Below the pieces are notes generated by a model. It did no database searches. It saw only the letters and a list, made by a program, of their open reading frames with translations, and was not told the origin of the DNA. A program made the translations under genes and the position numbers. From the NCBI GenBank assembly GCA_942486035.1, contig CALNXK010000013.1:1257501-1321500 (forward strand): 64,000 nt of DNA, given 5' to 3'. This document shows, one piece after another, positions 1 to 11,800 of the stretch. The first letter of the stretch is position 1. Every line of letters begins with the position of its first letter. This DNA comes from Porites lobata (Eukaryota; Cnidaria; Anthozoa; Scleractinia; Poritidae).

Positions 1-2161
1 TATAAGCTTTATTGCTTTCATCAACCAAATAAGCTTAAACATAGCACTGAAACTCTAGAGAAACAGAAAAAAATAAACAAAATCGTCAACGTAAGCTGTT
101 ACCAACTTTTCACTTAAAATCGAAATTTCCGAAAACATTAAGGCTTCTATAGGCTTAAAAAGGTCATCAAATGTGATGCCAAAAAACTGCAAATTTAAAT
201 GCATTTCCCACCTACATATATCACAAAAAGCTAATAACAGTAAGCTTAAACAGACCTAAACCATCGAAAACGAAACGATGGTAAGGGAAAAAGCAAGCAG
301 AAAAAAAAGCATGCACTGGGATCTCTAACGTATTTAATAAAAGTATGAAAGCTTATACATGTCTCGAGCTGCCTTTTTATCGAGCTCAGTAAAGTCGATG
401 CAAATTTTATTTCTTGGAAACTGACATTATTGTGCACGATCGAACACGAATTAACAAGCGACATGTTTCGAAGGGTTTTCAAAGATGTTTGTGACACTGA
501 GCGCTCATCAAATTTTTACTTACAAATCAAGGTTCTGATTTCAAAGTTAAGCTTAATAAAGTACGTGGAAAGACTTAAACAGTGCTATCCAAGCCTAGGC
601 AAAGCTTAATTTGGTGTTTGTTGTTTACATCTTTTACTTAAGCTGATTAGAATCTATTTAGTCCCGCTTCTACTTTGAATCTTGAACGGCGATTGCAATA
701 TTTTCTACACCAAACAATTAGCTACATACCTCTTCATTGCTCTCTTCGGCTAGGAAGAATCTGACGTCTCGAAAAATGTCTGATTTGGAGGTCCATTCAA
801 CTGCCATGCTCAAATAAATCGCTACTCCACCATGTTGAAAGTGACATGGCATATGGCGACTGGCGGGAAAGATACTCGTTCCCAGTACATAAAATGAACT
901 CGTCGTGAGGACGAGGTACGCGCTCGTGAAAAATAGTCAACTTGCCATGCCAAAGACATTTTTCCGGATAAAGAAAGTATTTTTTCAGTTCCCTGCAACT
1001 GCCATGAGAACATTTTTGGGAAGGAACAAAAGGGTATACAGTAGGTTATCGGGAGTGATCGGCCCCTTCTGCACACAGAAATAGAGAATAATAGTCATGC
1101 TTGCGAAGCTTCCTTTCATAATTACAATTCACTCTTAAAAACAAACTTTGCACCTTGCAAAACAATGCATTGCGGCAGAGAAATTCGCAAATCTGAGTTA
1201 ACGTTAGCGGTTTTTGGGGATGTCACACACAATTGACAAATTTGACGTCTAAATTTACAACCCCAAAATTGCCATTTTACAAACAGTTTCAACATATCGA
1301 GGGCGGCTTGATGCATCACAGGCATCCGAAACTCGTTAAGAGCGCGTTTTTTTGAAAAAAATGTTGGGTGATGAAACGATTTATAGGGTTATAGTAAAAT
1401 TTCAAAAAAAATTCGTCATATCTTACCTTATTGTAAAGAAACGAAATAAAATACACTTACTTGTGCTGTATTTTGTATTTCTGAGGCGATTTTGGCTGGG
1501 TTTGCTATTCTGTCATAACCTTCTAAAAAACAAGCCCAAAAAAAAGAAGCCAAGTTTTCCCTAAGGTCGTCCGAAAGTTTTGTTTGTTTTAACGACTTTA
1601 ATTTGTACTGACGCCAAAAAGGCAATCTCACCACGGAGACAGAAGAAAGATAATGCATTGGCACTACTGCCATGGACAGTCCGGACAACAGAGGCAGAGA
1701 AAAAGTAACGAATTACCTGATCTTTTACAAAATTCCGTGGTGGAGTTTTCACCTGAACGCATCACTTGGAGGCATCAAGTGAAAAGGTCTGTTCTGAACG
1801 GAATAGACTTGGCCTGAGGGCCATCGGGAGCACAAATTTAACTTAAGAATCATCCGGCAGCCTAGTGAGTGTGACGAGAGCAGCGGACTCAAATACTACA
1901 TTCTTTATTTCCGACGACCGTCGCGTCCACACCTACAGAGAACGACTCGTCCTCGAGATCGCCATTAATGTCTTCGGATGTGCCACTGGTTCTTGAAAAA
2001 TTTGGGATTTTCCGAAGGGTCATCCAGGCACAGAAGGATGAAGTGGAAAGTTAACCGCCGATCAAAAGAGGAACTGTACGTGGAGTGAAAACTCTGATCT
2101 GTTAAACATTGGTATTGAACACAACTGAACTAACTACCGAGTTATATATCAGATATATTGT
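1..2161. other. Intergenic DNA, nothing recognised
   Basis: AT-rich sequence with only short open frames (under 90 codons) on both strands. I see no protein motif, splice-bounded exon, RNA gene or clear inverted repeat. It could hold 5' parts of old retroelements or untranslated exons, but nothing in the bases shows it. Confidence 0.5.
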
Positions 2162-2344
2162 AGTAAAATCCAAGTAGTGGTCTATTATCAATGCCGCGTT
2201 GTGATTGGTTGGCTACTCCTAGGCTATATGTTATAGCCCACTGTTAGCCTGGTTTTGAAAACCAAAACAATGGCGGCTGAATCGCGTTTTGCTAACTAAA
2301 GTTGTTTTAACTTGATATGTTTGAGCAACTAGTTGGATTTTACT
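2162..2344. mobile_element. Short inverted-repeat element (MITE), 183 bp
   Basis: The left end AGTAAAATCCAAGTAGT is the reverse complement, with one mismatch, of the right end ACTAGTTGGATTTTACT. A TA flanks each side, which suggests a TA target duplication of Tc1/mariner type. There is no coding capacity. The superfamily is inferred only from the TA. Confidence 0.6.
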
Positions 2345-2544
2345 ATTAACTTCGGCCTCCTGGGCTATTGACTCAGAGCCCATTCTAGCTCGAGGAATAA
2401 TTGCTATTTAGCATACATATTACACACATGTACGATAGCAGGAGTTAGGTCTTTCAGTGAAGGGATGGTGTAGGGCTACGGCGGGGGCTACATACGGACG
2501 TGTGACCATACGTTTGGGCGTCAAGACAGCGCAGTTGGTAATCA

Positions 2545-2765
2545 CGCAAGATTAGCTCAGTTCCTTGCAGAGCGCTTGCACAGGGCGGGAGGTCGAGAGT
2601 TAGTTCTATTCCCTTGACTGGACCAATACACAGGGTATTGAAATAACTGAGAAATGAAGGAACTCTCTTTCAGTGTCTCTGCCCTGCGAGCGGCTAGACT
2701 TCGCGTGGTTAGGATGACCACGCAAATGGCGATCCTGTCTTCAGTGGGAGACGTAAAAAATACTG
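2545..2765 (+). mobile_element. tRNA-derived SINE, copy 1
   Basis: The head carries an A-box-like TTAGCTCAGTTCCTTGCAGA and a degenerate B-box region about 40 bp later. The tRNA-unrelated body includes GACTGGACCAATACACAGGG and AATAACTGAG. The same body motifs recur in the copy at 32190-32695, so this is a dispersed family rather than a functional tRNA. Both Pol III boxes are mutated. Confidence 0.65.
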
Positions 2766-3160
2766 TCCCTAATTAGCAATTTCTAAAGTAAATACATTGA
2801 CAACAAGAAGAGAACAAAATATGTTATCTTGTTGAAACTCAAATAAAGTGCACTTTTCGAATGAAGAACCGGTTACATTAGTACATTAGTTTTCCACCTG
2901 TTATTAGTATTATTTTTCATGCATGGTTAAAAACTTTGGAACATGACCCACACCTGTTTCAATAGGCTTCGTACGGTACTATATGGACCGAAGTACAGTG
3001 AACAAGACACGATTTGGTCACAAGTGTTTTAACTGTGTGTCATTTAAGTCTACAAATGTGAAACCCCAAACTCAGTGTTGATCTATTGATAACACATGTA
3101 ACATCCGCTTCCCTTTTTGACGAATCAAAGCGTCTAATCAACAGTTGATCGAGTCCGCGA

Positions 3161-4140
3161 TTAATTCAAGTCAGAATCATGCCTTAATAATTGCTTTTCT
3201 TTTTTTTCTTTTTCTATGGTCTTTCCTTCAATGATAACTGTCCTTAGGTGCGGATATAGTTTTGAAGGTATGCGGGAGGTCTCTTGGTTCGCTATGGTCT
3301 CGTGTTTTGAGGTGTGTTCATGTTTCATAACTTGTAGGAGAAGATTCCTTCTGATTTTCACTGGCTCCCCATGTTTTTCCAGTGGGTTTTGGAGAACCAG
3401 ATACGGGCGACATATCCTTTCTCTCCACCTCCGTGTTCGTTGCTATCGCTGTTGTCTGTTGATTCTGATGACGTGTCTTGAGTCGTCTTAAGGTGTACCC
3501 TGTTACGGCGGTATGTGTCTCCTTCTGGCGTTTCTACCGTGTATGATCTTTCGTCCAAACGACCAGTGACGGTTGCCTTTCTCCATTCCTTATCACCTAA
3601 GCGAAATGTGAACGACGTCGCCGTCGGACAGCTCTGGTAGGCTCCTTGAACCGCGGTTGTGGCAGTTGGCTAGCTCTTTTTAGCGCTTTCTTGAAAGCTT
3701 AGTTTCCCTTTCAGGATAGATCACTCGAGGTTGTAATAGTGATCTGGCAGTTGGCAATAGCGTCTTGGTGCGTCGATTCATCGGTCTTTGAGCCGGACTG
3801 GAGTCCAATCCTTGAGTCGGTGTATTTCGATATTCTAGGATTGACATGTACGGATCTCTTCCACTGTCAAGGGCTTTGCGGAGGAGATTTTTGGCAGTTT
3901 TCACGGCAAATTCTACTTTCCCGTTTGCCTTGGGGTAACCGGGGATGCTTGTTGGGTGCTCAAATTCCGACGTCCCAGCCAATTTCTGGAAATTGTCGGA
4001 TGTAAACTGGGGTCCATTATCACTAATGACTTGGTCAGGGCATCCGTATCTTGCGAAGTGACTTTTCAACTTGCAAAGCGCTAGCTCCTGCCCAAAATTG
4101 CTGACAGCATGGAACCGATACGCTGACTCACCTGCAAGAA
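3161..4140 (-). pseudogene. Ty3/gypsy pol fragment: integrase core and C-terminal part
   Basis: Read on the minus strand, 4183 to 3680 encodes a retroviral-type integrase core. It shows the SDNGPQF motif with the second catalytic Asp, then a glycine/proline loop and the catalytic Glu in NGKVEFAVK about 35 residues later, followed by the NTPTQG and SSPAQR motifs typical of animal Ty3/gypsy pol. The integrase C-terminal part continues in another frame at 3558-3358 (RSYTVETPEGDTYRRNRVHL) and further at 3361-3161, so frameshifts have broken it. The N-terminal zinc-binding region and first catalytic Asp are not seen. The fragment abuts an RNase H fragment of the same kind on the opposite strand. 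Confidence 0.8.
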
Positions 4141-4141
4141 T

Positions 4142-4605
4142 GTCCAATGGTCTTGGACACAGGAGCAAGAAACTGCCTTTCAATAAATACAGAAACTCGT
4201 CACACAGAAGCCGATTTTCAGCTACTACAAGTACAACCCTTCCAGTACAGTGTCCTAGCTATCCAATTCGATGCCAGTCAAAAGGGACTAGGCGCGGCCG
4301 TCCTCCAAGATCAGAAGCCTGTAGCGTACACAATTCGTGTTCTCACACAAACTGAGACACACTTTGCGTAGATAGAGAAAGAAATGTTAGCCATGATCGT
4401 CTGTGCCCTTGGGAAGTTTAAATAGTTTCCCTATGGAAGACACGTCACCATTTACAGCTATCACAAACTCCTTGAAGCAATTCTAGATCTAAAGAAGCCC
4501 TTAGCACATCCACCCCGACGACTACAAGGGATTATCATGACTTTGATATGCATTACGAATTAAAGAGAAAAGAATATGCACATAGCAGACCTCCTATTTA
4601 GAAAT
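4142..4605 (+). pseudogene. Ty3/gypsy reverse transcriptase tail and RNase H fragment
   Basis: The plus strand carries WTQEQETAF (RT connection region), then IQFDASQKGLGAAVLQ and KPVAY (start of RNase H with the catalytic Asp), IEKEMLAMI, and GRHVTIYSYHK near the later active-site residues. This order matches gypsy RNase H. At least three stop codons and one frameshift interrupt it, and it ends near IADLLF. In an intact element the integrase follows on the same strand. Here it lies upstream on the opposite strand, so an inversion or two separate insertions occurred. Confidence 0.75.
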
Positions 4606-5477
4606 TCCTCGAAGGCCTGGCGTTATATTTCCCTCCCAATATGGCAATGGGTAAAGCGAAAGTGCACTCAGGTTACATAGGGCGCTTTCCATTCAACAAA
4701 AATTCCGGTTTGAAATTTCGGAAACTTCTCGTGCTCAATGGAACGGTACATTCCAGTTGCACAGACTCGACCCAAGCCACCGCGCGTTTTGTTATTGTGG
4801 CCCCGCAGCAGACTCAAAATTACACTCTAAAAGAGAAGAGTAAATACTGTTTATATCCTAAAGAACACTCGACTGTCGAAAAGCGGCGGTGGAAAACTAA
4901 AGGCGGAGGAATCCTATTTCGCGTAGAAAGCCTATGAAAGCAAGTGAAGGTAAAAAATTCACGTGAATTGAAACGATACTCTCAGAATATTCGAACGATT
5001 CGAAGCAATTCCTGGAACTGTACGGTAAATAAATTCGGTGTTTTGGCCAAATTTGTATTCAGCCAGGCTTTGTTGTATTCATTTCAGCTTAATTGACAAA
5101 TTGCTTTAATTAAATATCGTGGATAGGTTTCAGACAAATAATACGCTGATTCTCACGGACTTTATACACACTTTTTCACCAAGTGTCGTGTTGTGTCGGT
5201 TATTTGACACTGTTAATGGCAAATATCAAAAATCGAAAAAAATTGCAACTGACTCAAACTATTTGAGATGTCATGGCTTTACTCACAGTACTTGACTTTC
5301 CATTGGAAACTACTTGTTCTTGTAAGCAGGATACAAAAGAGCGGTACTGGGGACAACAATTTTGGCAAATGGAAAGGCACATTTCGGTCCGACCGACCGA
5401 AATGAGCAGACCGGTCACTGTGGACCACCTTCAAAGCTGGTCCCGAGTATTCCGGTCGGAGTTTGACTAATAGTCGC

Positions 5478-5545
5478 CGATTGCGGGTCGCGGGTCGCGG
5501 GTCGCGGGTCCAATGTCGCGGTCGCGGGTCCAATGTCGCGGCAGG
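5478..5545. repeat. GCGGGTC minisatellite, left arm of foldback
   Basis: Tandem copies of GCGGGTC followed by units of the form GCGGGTCCAATGTCGCGGTC. The complementary array is at 7535-7630 in the other arm. This is the GC-rich part of an otherwise AT-rich element. Confidence 0.7.
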
Positions 5546-6084
5546 GGAAAATTATTTCGAGTTCGAGGTAACTGAGTGAAAACGAGTGATATGAAAAAAA
5601 TATAAAGGGGAAAAAATCGCTTTTATGCATGATACTCTACGGTAGCCAATTTACAGGTTACGGATGTTAGAGTCAACAAAATAATGTCTCAAGAAAAGAC
5701 CCAAAGGAAAAAGCTGGCCGACTTTTGTATTCACCGCAAGTTCATTTTGTTTTCTTTCTATCGGGCCCTGTTATGTATAAATTCAGCTTTGTATGTACTT
5801 ATGCATAACAGTATCTGATAAAAAATGTCACCATAAGTTACCATTGTTTTCTTCTTGTCTATGAATTGCTCCCAAATGCTTAGGGGTGCATTCACCGAAA
5901 AATGTGCGATACACTTCATAGACTATAAATTATAAACGTTACAACAACTTAAAACCTTTGTTAAAAAAGGCTAACTCGGGCTCGACAAGCTACGAGTCTG
6001 TCGGTAGAAGAAACGAGAACTGTTTCAATTTTAACAAATGTTTTCGGCAAAAATAAAGAAAACGCTTGTTGAAAAACTTCCTGG

Positions 6085-6311
6085 GGCCCGTTTCTCGAAA
6101 GTCCCGATAATTAACGGGCCCGGTAAGCTGTCTCCGTTTACATTAAAAATCGAGGTTTTAATAGTTTTGCATCTAGCATGATAAAACTATCAGTTAGTGA
6201 AACAAAATGGAGTAGTTTGCTAGCCAGGACCAGCGCTCTTATTCTTTATATTTCGATTTGAATATTTGATTTCGGGCCCGTAAAGTTACCGGGACTTTCG
6301 AGAAACGGGTC
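6085..6311. mobile_element. MITE nested in the foldback element
   Basis: The ends are GGCCCGTTTCTCG (left) and CGAGAAACGGGTC (right), extending inwards with AAAGTCCCG on both sides. CCTGG is duplicated at 6080-6084 and 6312-6316, so the target duplication is probably 5 bp. It sits inside the 4680-7706 element and is therefore younger. Confidence 0.65.
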
Positions 6312-7534
6312 CCTGGTCGCAAGCTCCGAAAATAAACTCTTTGCACAAGTAACTGGAAAGAGGAGGAGAGACGTTGGGCTTGAAGTGCCAGTAAAGTACG
6401 TTCAAGCGGGTATTCAAGGCATGAATTTAATATAGAAACAAGTAATAATCCACAGCAAGTGGGGATAAAGCTCGATCTTTATCCTCTCTTGTCCACAGAA
6501 AGGAGTTTGTTCCCACTAACGATTGAAATCCGGAATCCAAGCTCTACTAAGAGAGAATAGATCTTAGTCTTTTGGTTCTACTGACAAAGACTTGAATCCA
6601 GTACCTGGAATCTGGAATTACTTACCTAATTTATTCTCTTTTCTTAGCTCTGGTGGAGTTGATAACTTACCGTTTTCAGTGTCTGGTTTACTTTCTTTTT
6701 CAGCTTCATGATATCGGGCGTTATTATTTCCTTACCTACTTACTCACTTAGTTACGATGCATGTTTTCAAGATTTGACTGAGACGCACATTGAATGGCTT
6801 CCTATTGTCAGGTTGTCCTGGTTGCCATTCAGGTGAAGAGAACAAGAAGGTATATTGAACACTCTGGGTTGCCGTCTCAGTTGGAAAAATAAAAGCATTA
6901 AGCGAAAATCTTGCTTCGAGGAACAGACTCCTTTCTGTGGATTATTACTTGTTTCCATATTAAATTCATGCCTTGAATACCGCTTCAATGAAGTTTCATG
7001 CGCCTATTTACATTTTCTTTCAGTTTTGTCGAAAACATTTGTTAATATAAGAGTTCTCGTTTCTTCTACCGACAGACTAGTAGCTTTTTGATCCCGAGTT
7101 CGCTTTTTTTAAAAAAAGGCTTTAAGTTGTGGTAACGTTTATAATCTGTAGTCTATGAAGTGTATCGCATATTTTTCAGTAATGAACCCCTAAGCATTTG
7201 TGAGCAATTCATAGACAAGAAGAAAGCCATGGTAACTTATGGTAACTTTTTTATCAGATACTGTTATGCATAAGTATTTTCAAAGCTTAATTTACACATA
7301 ACTGGGCTCGATAGAAAGAAAACAAAATGAACTTGCGGTGAACACAAAAGTCGGCCAGCTTTTTCTTTTAGGTCTTTTCTTGAGACATTATTTTGTTGAC
7401 TCTCACATCCGTAACCTGTTAATTGGCTACCGTAGAGTATCGTGCTTAAAAAAGATTTTTTCCCTTTATATTGTGTTCATGTCAGTCGTTTTCACTCAGC
7501 TGTTACCTCGAACCCCAAATCATTATCCCCTGCC

Positions 7535-7630
7535 GCGACATTGGACCCGCGACCGCGACTTTAGACCTGCGACCGCGACATTGGACCCGCGACCGCGACC
7601 GCGACTTTGGACCCGCGACCCGCGACTATT
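7535..7630. repeat. GACCCGC minisatellite, right arm of foldback
   Basis: Repeats of GACCGCGACATTGGACCC form. They are complementary to 5478-5545 and mark the right arm of the 4680-7706 element. Confidence 0.7.
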
Positions 7631-7802
7631 GGTCAAACTCAATGGTCCGTTCCATTTGATGAACCAACCGAAATTTCCGGAATTTTGGGTTGAATGGAAA
7701 GCGCCCATATTCTCCTCAACACTCTTTGTACGTGCGACTCTTGTTTGTTTAGAGAGATGACTAACATTTTTAAAAAGTTAGAGGGATGGTACGTTAATTA
7801 TA

Positions 7803-8352
7803 GAGGGTCGTGAAGGGGGGTACCAAATCCCAGTTCCCAGCCTAAATTTGGCCCAAATCCCAGTTCCCAGGCTAATTTTTGCCAAAATCCCAGTTACCAA
7901 ATTTTCGGTGTGTATAACAGCGTTATTTGCATTGACGTACTTGATTTCTAGTACCATTTTGCGAAGAAACCTTTTCCGAAGCCATTTTTATCTTCCCTTC
8001 ACAATATCTTCCCGCCATATGCAAACTTGCAGAACTTGTCCGCTGACCAGGAAAACTGACAGAACGTAACTATGCAACCGTGTAAGCCTGGTAGCTAGAC
8101 CGCGGACGCGAAGGCGAAAAATACTGATTTCACGGTCTCTACTGAGGAGTGCGAGGTCTATTGCTACGAAATTTTATTTTTCTATTTCAAAATATTGGAG
8201 CAAAGACCGCTGAAGAGAAGAAATCCCATTCCCATTTTATAATTGTTGATCCCATTCCCAGTGGCTAAATCCCAGTCCCAGTGAGTAAATCCCATTTTCC
8301 CAGTCCACAATATGGCTAATCCCAGTTCCCATTTTACCCCTTCACGACCCTC
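7803..8352. mobile_element. Inverted-repeat element with 6-bp target duplication
   Basis: The ends are GAGGGTCGTGAAGGGG at 7803 and CCCCTTCACGACCCTC ending at 8352. ATTATA is duplicated exactly at 7797-7802 and 8353-8358. The interior carries repeated AAATCCCAGTTCCCAG words near both ends. There is no coding frame of note and the superfamily is not assigned. Confidence 0.8.
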
Positions 8353-8723
8353 ATTATATCCTGGCTGAAGGTATGTATACTGAATTGCGTATCTGTGAGA
8401 TACAAAGCAATCTTGCAACAGTACGAATGTTTGCAAACTTTGTCGCCTCGAACTTAATTGGGCGACATTAACACCGATTCACATCAATGCCCGTCTCAGT
8501 TCATACTTAAACGGAGCGCATATAAAGCCATTTTTACATTGCCACGGTTTCTGTGGATTTTCAGTTATATGCCTTTCTGCAGTTTCATGATATTGGCATG
8601 CAGGTTTACAGAATATTTTTTATAACTAGTTTGTACTTAACGTTCAGCGAACTGTTTTCAAAAGGACTGAAGGCTATACAATCATAATTGATCCATGGCA
8701 TTTTTATCTCTTTACTTTTACAG
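8353..8723. other. Upstream region of the GBP-like gene
   Basis: No repeats or exons are recognised apart from a TATA-like site at 8521. The CTTTACTTTTACAG at its end looks like a splice acceptor for the exon starting at 8724, so an earlier untranslated exon probably lies upstream. Confidence 0.4.
8521..8526 (+). promoter_or_regulatory. Possible TATA box
   Basis: TATAAA preceded by CGGAGCGCA, about 280 bp before the first coding ATG of the GBP-like gene. It is supported by motif and position only. If the exon at 8724 is a second exon, the true promoter may be elsewhere. Confidence 0.2.
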
Positions 8724-8808
8724 ATTGGTTGCTGGAGTAGAGATTGAAATTCAACCGTGAAGACAGTTCAGAATTCGCTAACTTTCGTAAGGTTCCTAAA
8801 CAATGGAG
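8724..8808 (+). CDS. GBP-like exon 1: 5' UTR and start codon
   Basis: An acceptor-like TTTTACAG ends at 8723. The exon carries ATGGAG at 8803-8808 directly before a GTAAGT donor. Only Met-Glu is encoded, in phase 0, and it joins in frame to the next exon. This start is chosen because exon 2 stays open through it. Confidence 0.6.
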
Positions 8809-11800
8809 GTAAGTTCTTGAACAGGTTACATGCAATACTTGTTGCTGCCACACCAACGCACTCAGTTTTTAAACTTATTTGAGACATGCTCTATTCTTTT
8901 TTTCCCGTGTCGGCCAAAGACTGAGAAAATATATTCGAAGAAGCCCGCTCAATCGAACGAAGGAGCAACTTGTTGGGTTGTTTCTTCCATAAACTATAGC
9001 ATGTTGCCCTGTTACATGCCCTTTTCGCGTCGGTAAACACAGTAACTTCTGGCATATGAAAAATCAAAAACCCTGAATCTAGAGTGGAGAGCCAGATTCT
9101 GGACTTCATTCTTTATTTATTGGATGGTTTCGATCGTTATTTTTGATGAGGTGACAGTGAAAACCAGCAATTTTTAAAATAGAAGAGACTCATGTGAGGG
9201 ATCCCAGACATTTAAACTGACTTCTAGACGAAAACCGCGGATGAAATGAGGATAAGTTTACTAAATTGTAATTTTTTTCAGTAGACCGTTTTCTTTTCTT
9301 CATTAGAGATCTTGGAGGCAAAGATATCAAGCTAAAGACGATGAGAAGGCCTCAGCCATGGCACCAGAGCTTTCCCGCAAAGAATATGAACAAGGTCAGC
9401 CTGAAAGTCGAAGCCAGCATCACGTCGAGGTAACATTGCCCGATTGATATTGCTCGATAACCTATACGTAGGGGCGCCCAATGATTATTTTCTGTAAAAT
9501 GTCTGGAATAAAAGAAATTCTGGATAACCTCTCCGTTCGTCTAACATGTATGTTCGGAATGAAAAAATTGCTTCCCTAAAATTATGGTTACTCCGTGTCC
9601 TCGCAGTCTTGACAAGACCCGGCCTTTGGGAGAGCTACAACTTTTGAGACAGCCAAGATTCCCCCAAAACATCTGAACAGATAGATAGTGTTTGGGACAG
9701 CTCCAAACTAACGAAACAGACTTTCTAAAGCGTTGAGTCTCCGTCTGTAGACTATTATGACTAAATTGGCTGATTTAGGTCTTTAGGTGCCGCTATATGC
9801 TGACGAGCCATCACGCGATCAAAAGCAAAAGTCGATGCGATTCAGGCAATTTTATTTTGTCCGAACAAATTAACGCTCGAACGTACATACCCATCCGTAT
9901 AGTAGTACAAGGGGGGTTAATGGAATCCCTCCCTTGAATTTTTGATGTGTTGCATTATTTCGAAACGATTTTACTGTCTGAGGTACATTTTATGGATGGT
10001 GGTGCTGCTGGAGGCCTGTGACGTCACCAAACTTGGTCGCCATCTTGAATTAGAAATCAGGTGAAGACGGAGAGAACTGGCCATTTTTTATGTTTGAAAT
10101 GTCAAATAACACATAAATAAGTAGTTTGCTTCATTTTATCCACAAACTTGACTTTTTTCGTTAAAACAAGTTGAGAAAACAGGCATTTTCACCCAGAAAT
10201 GGCTTGACACCTACTACTTATGACATCATGTTTCGTTACTATATTAACTAGAAATACGTGTGTCACAAAACCTTGCGAAGCACTCGAGGAGGCCCATAAA
10301 ATATGAGGGATGGAAAAGGGGAGAAAATTGGTGTAAATAATAACTATTTTTCCCAAATGGGTGCGAGAGATAAAAGAAGAGCTAATGAAAAAGTCAGATT
10401 TCCAATGTTTGACCGTCTATGAAGAAACTAAACAAAACCTCGTAAGGGATGTGGCATCCCACCCCCTCTTGTAGAACCGCGGGTTAAAGCGCGTGTCACT
10501 GGCTTAACAACTTGTACATACCACTAAAAGTTTACTACTGCGCATGTCCTCCTTAGTTCCCTAGCTACATTCTTCTTCTTCATTCTTATTTTAGCCACTC
10601 ACCCCAGACCGCTTTGAAAGTCTAACTTAACCTTTCACAGAATGAGAATTAAGAAGGATTAAATTTCTTTGCTGGGTTAAAAAAAAGGGTTATATATCTT
10701 AGTCTCAAACACAGTTGAATCAATTATTTTCACCTAGAATCCAAAAACGTAGAAGTTTGTAAAGAATTAAAATAAGATTTCATTACATTTCTACCTTTGA
10801 AACATTTGATAAAATTGTTAATATTAACTGCTTACCTCCGAAGTCCTCGGTGTTTATGTAATTGCAAACTCTGCCAATAATCGTTCTCCGTCTTGTCCTT
10901 ATCAGCTGGGTCCCAAGAAAGAGGCTAAACAGTTCATTTTGGCTTTATTTTGTTTAATCGAAATACGTTACTTATAACTTATTATAGACAGATTTTTGAA
11001 AACGTTATTGGAAAGTGGATCTTTTGTGCCTCTAAGGTAGCCATTATGAAAACTAAGAGTGCAACCATTGCTTTTTATTTTGTCTTCTCCTCCTTTCTTC
11101 TACCTCGCTCTTTCTTTTTCTCATTTCCTTTTCCTTTTTTATTGTGATTTTGAAGATTATCAGGCCCAAGAAACCTATCTTTTGAGGCCTTTTCACTCAA
11201 CTGACGACAAATGTCATTAGACTGGTTTTCAAAAAATCGGCTAGATATACACCTATATATATTTATTACTTACGGTTATCTAAAAGAATCATATTTACAC
11301 AAGTGGGCGCTCTGACTCTATTCAGCCAAAATTCTGGAAATTTCGGTTACAAACCAGATGGAACGGACCATTTCGGTTGGGGCCTACCGGAGTATTTGGG
11401 ACCACCTTTGAAGGTCACCACTCTGACCGGACCGCTCATTTCGGTAGGGCGGATGGCCCTTTCCATTTGACATAGTTGTTGTCCTCAGTACCCCTCATTT
11501 GCATCCTGCTTTCAAGAACAATAACCAAACTTGTGGTGGCAGTGGGTCCGGTCAGCACAATCGGAATGCACTGTTTCACTTGGGACGTGGAATTTCCCAT
11601 CCTCGGAGACCCAGGGGCAGATAGTGGGGGCGAGGGAAAGTCTAACCGAGGGGAAAAATAATGCACAAAGAAAAGTAAAGAATGGCCAGAAGAGCCCCTG
11701 GGGACAATGTCTTACCAGACCAGTTCCAAAGGTCGCCGCCGTTCTGGCTTCTGATTGGTGCCAGAAAACTTGGTTTTTCTGGCACCAATCAGAAGCCAAA

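Larger units (their letters stand above)
4680..7706. mobile_element. Long foldback DNA element, about 3 kb
   Basis: The ends are GGGCGCTTTCCATTCAAC at 4680 and its complement ending at 7706, followed inwards by matching AATTCCGG-rich sequence. Internal arms pair over long distances. The stretch near 5640-5770 pairs with 7300-7440, 5890-6040 pairs with 7030-7200, and 6410-6450 pairs with 6930-6975. The left arm has about 650 bp (4750-5460) that the right arm lacks, and a small element is nested at 6085-6311. ATA flanks both ends, a weak hint of a 3-bp duplication. No transposase is visible, so it is non-autonomous. Related ends occur at 11305-11996 and 22420-22581. Confidence 0.65.

Noticed and set aside
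8521..8526. Confident promoter call for the GBP-like gene
   Set aside because: The TATA motif is short and an acceptor at 8723 implies an upstream exon, so it is listed only as possible.
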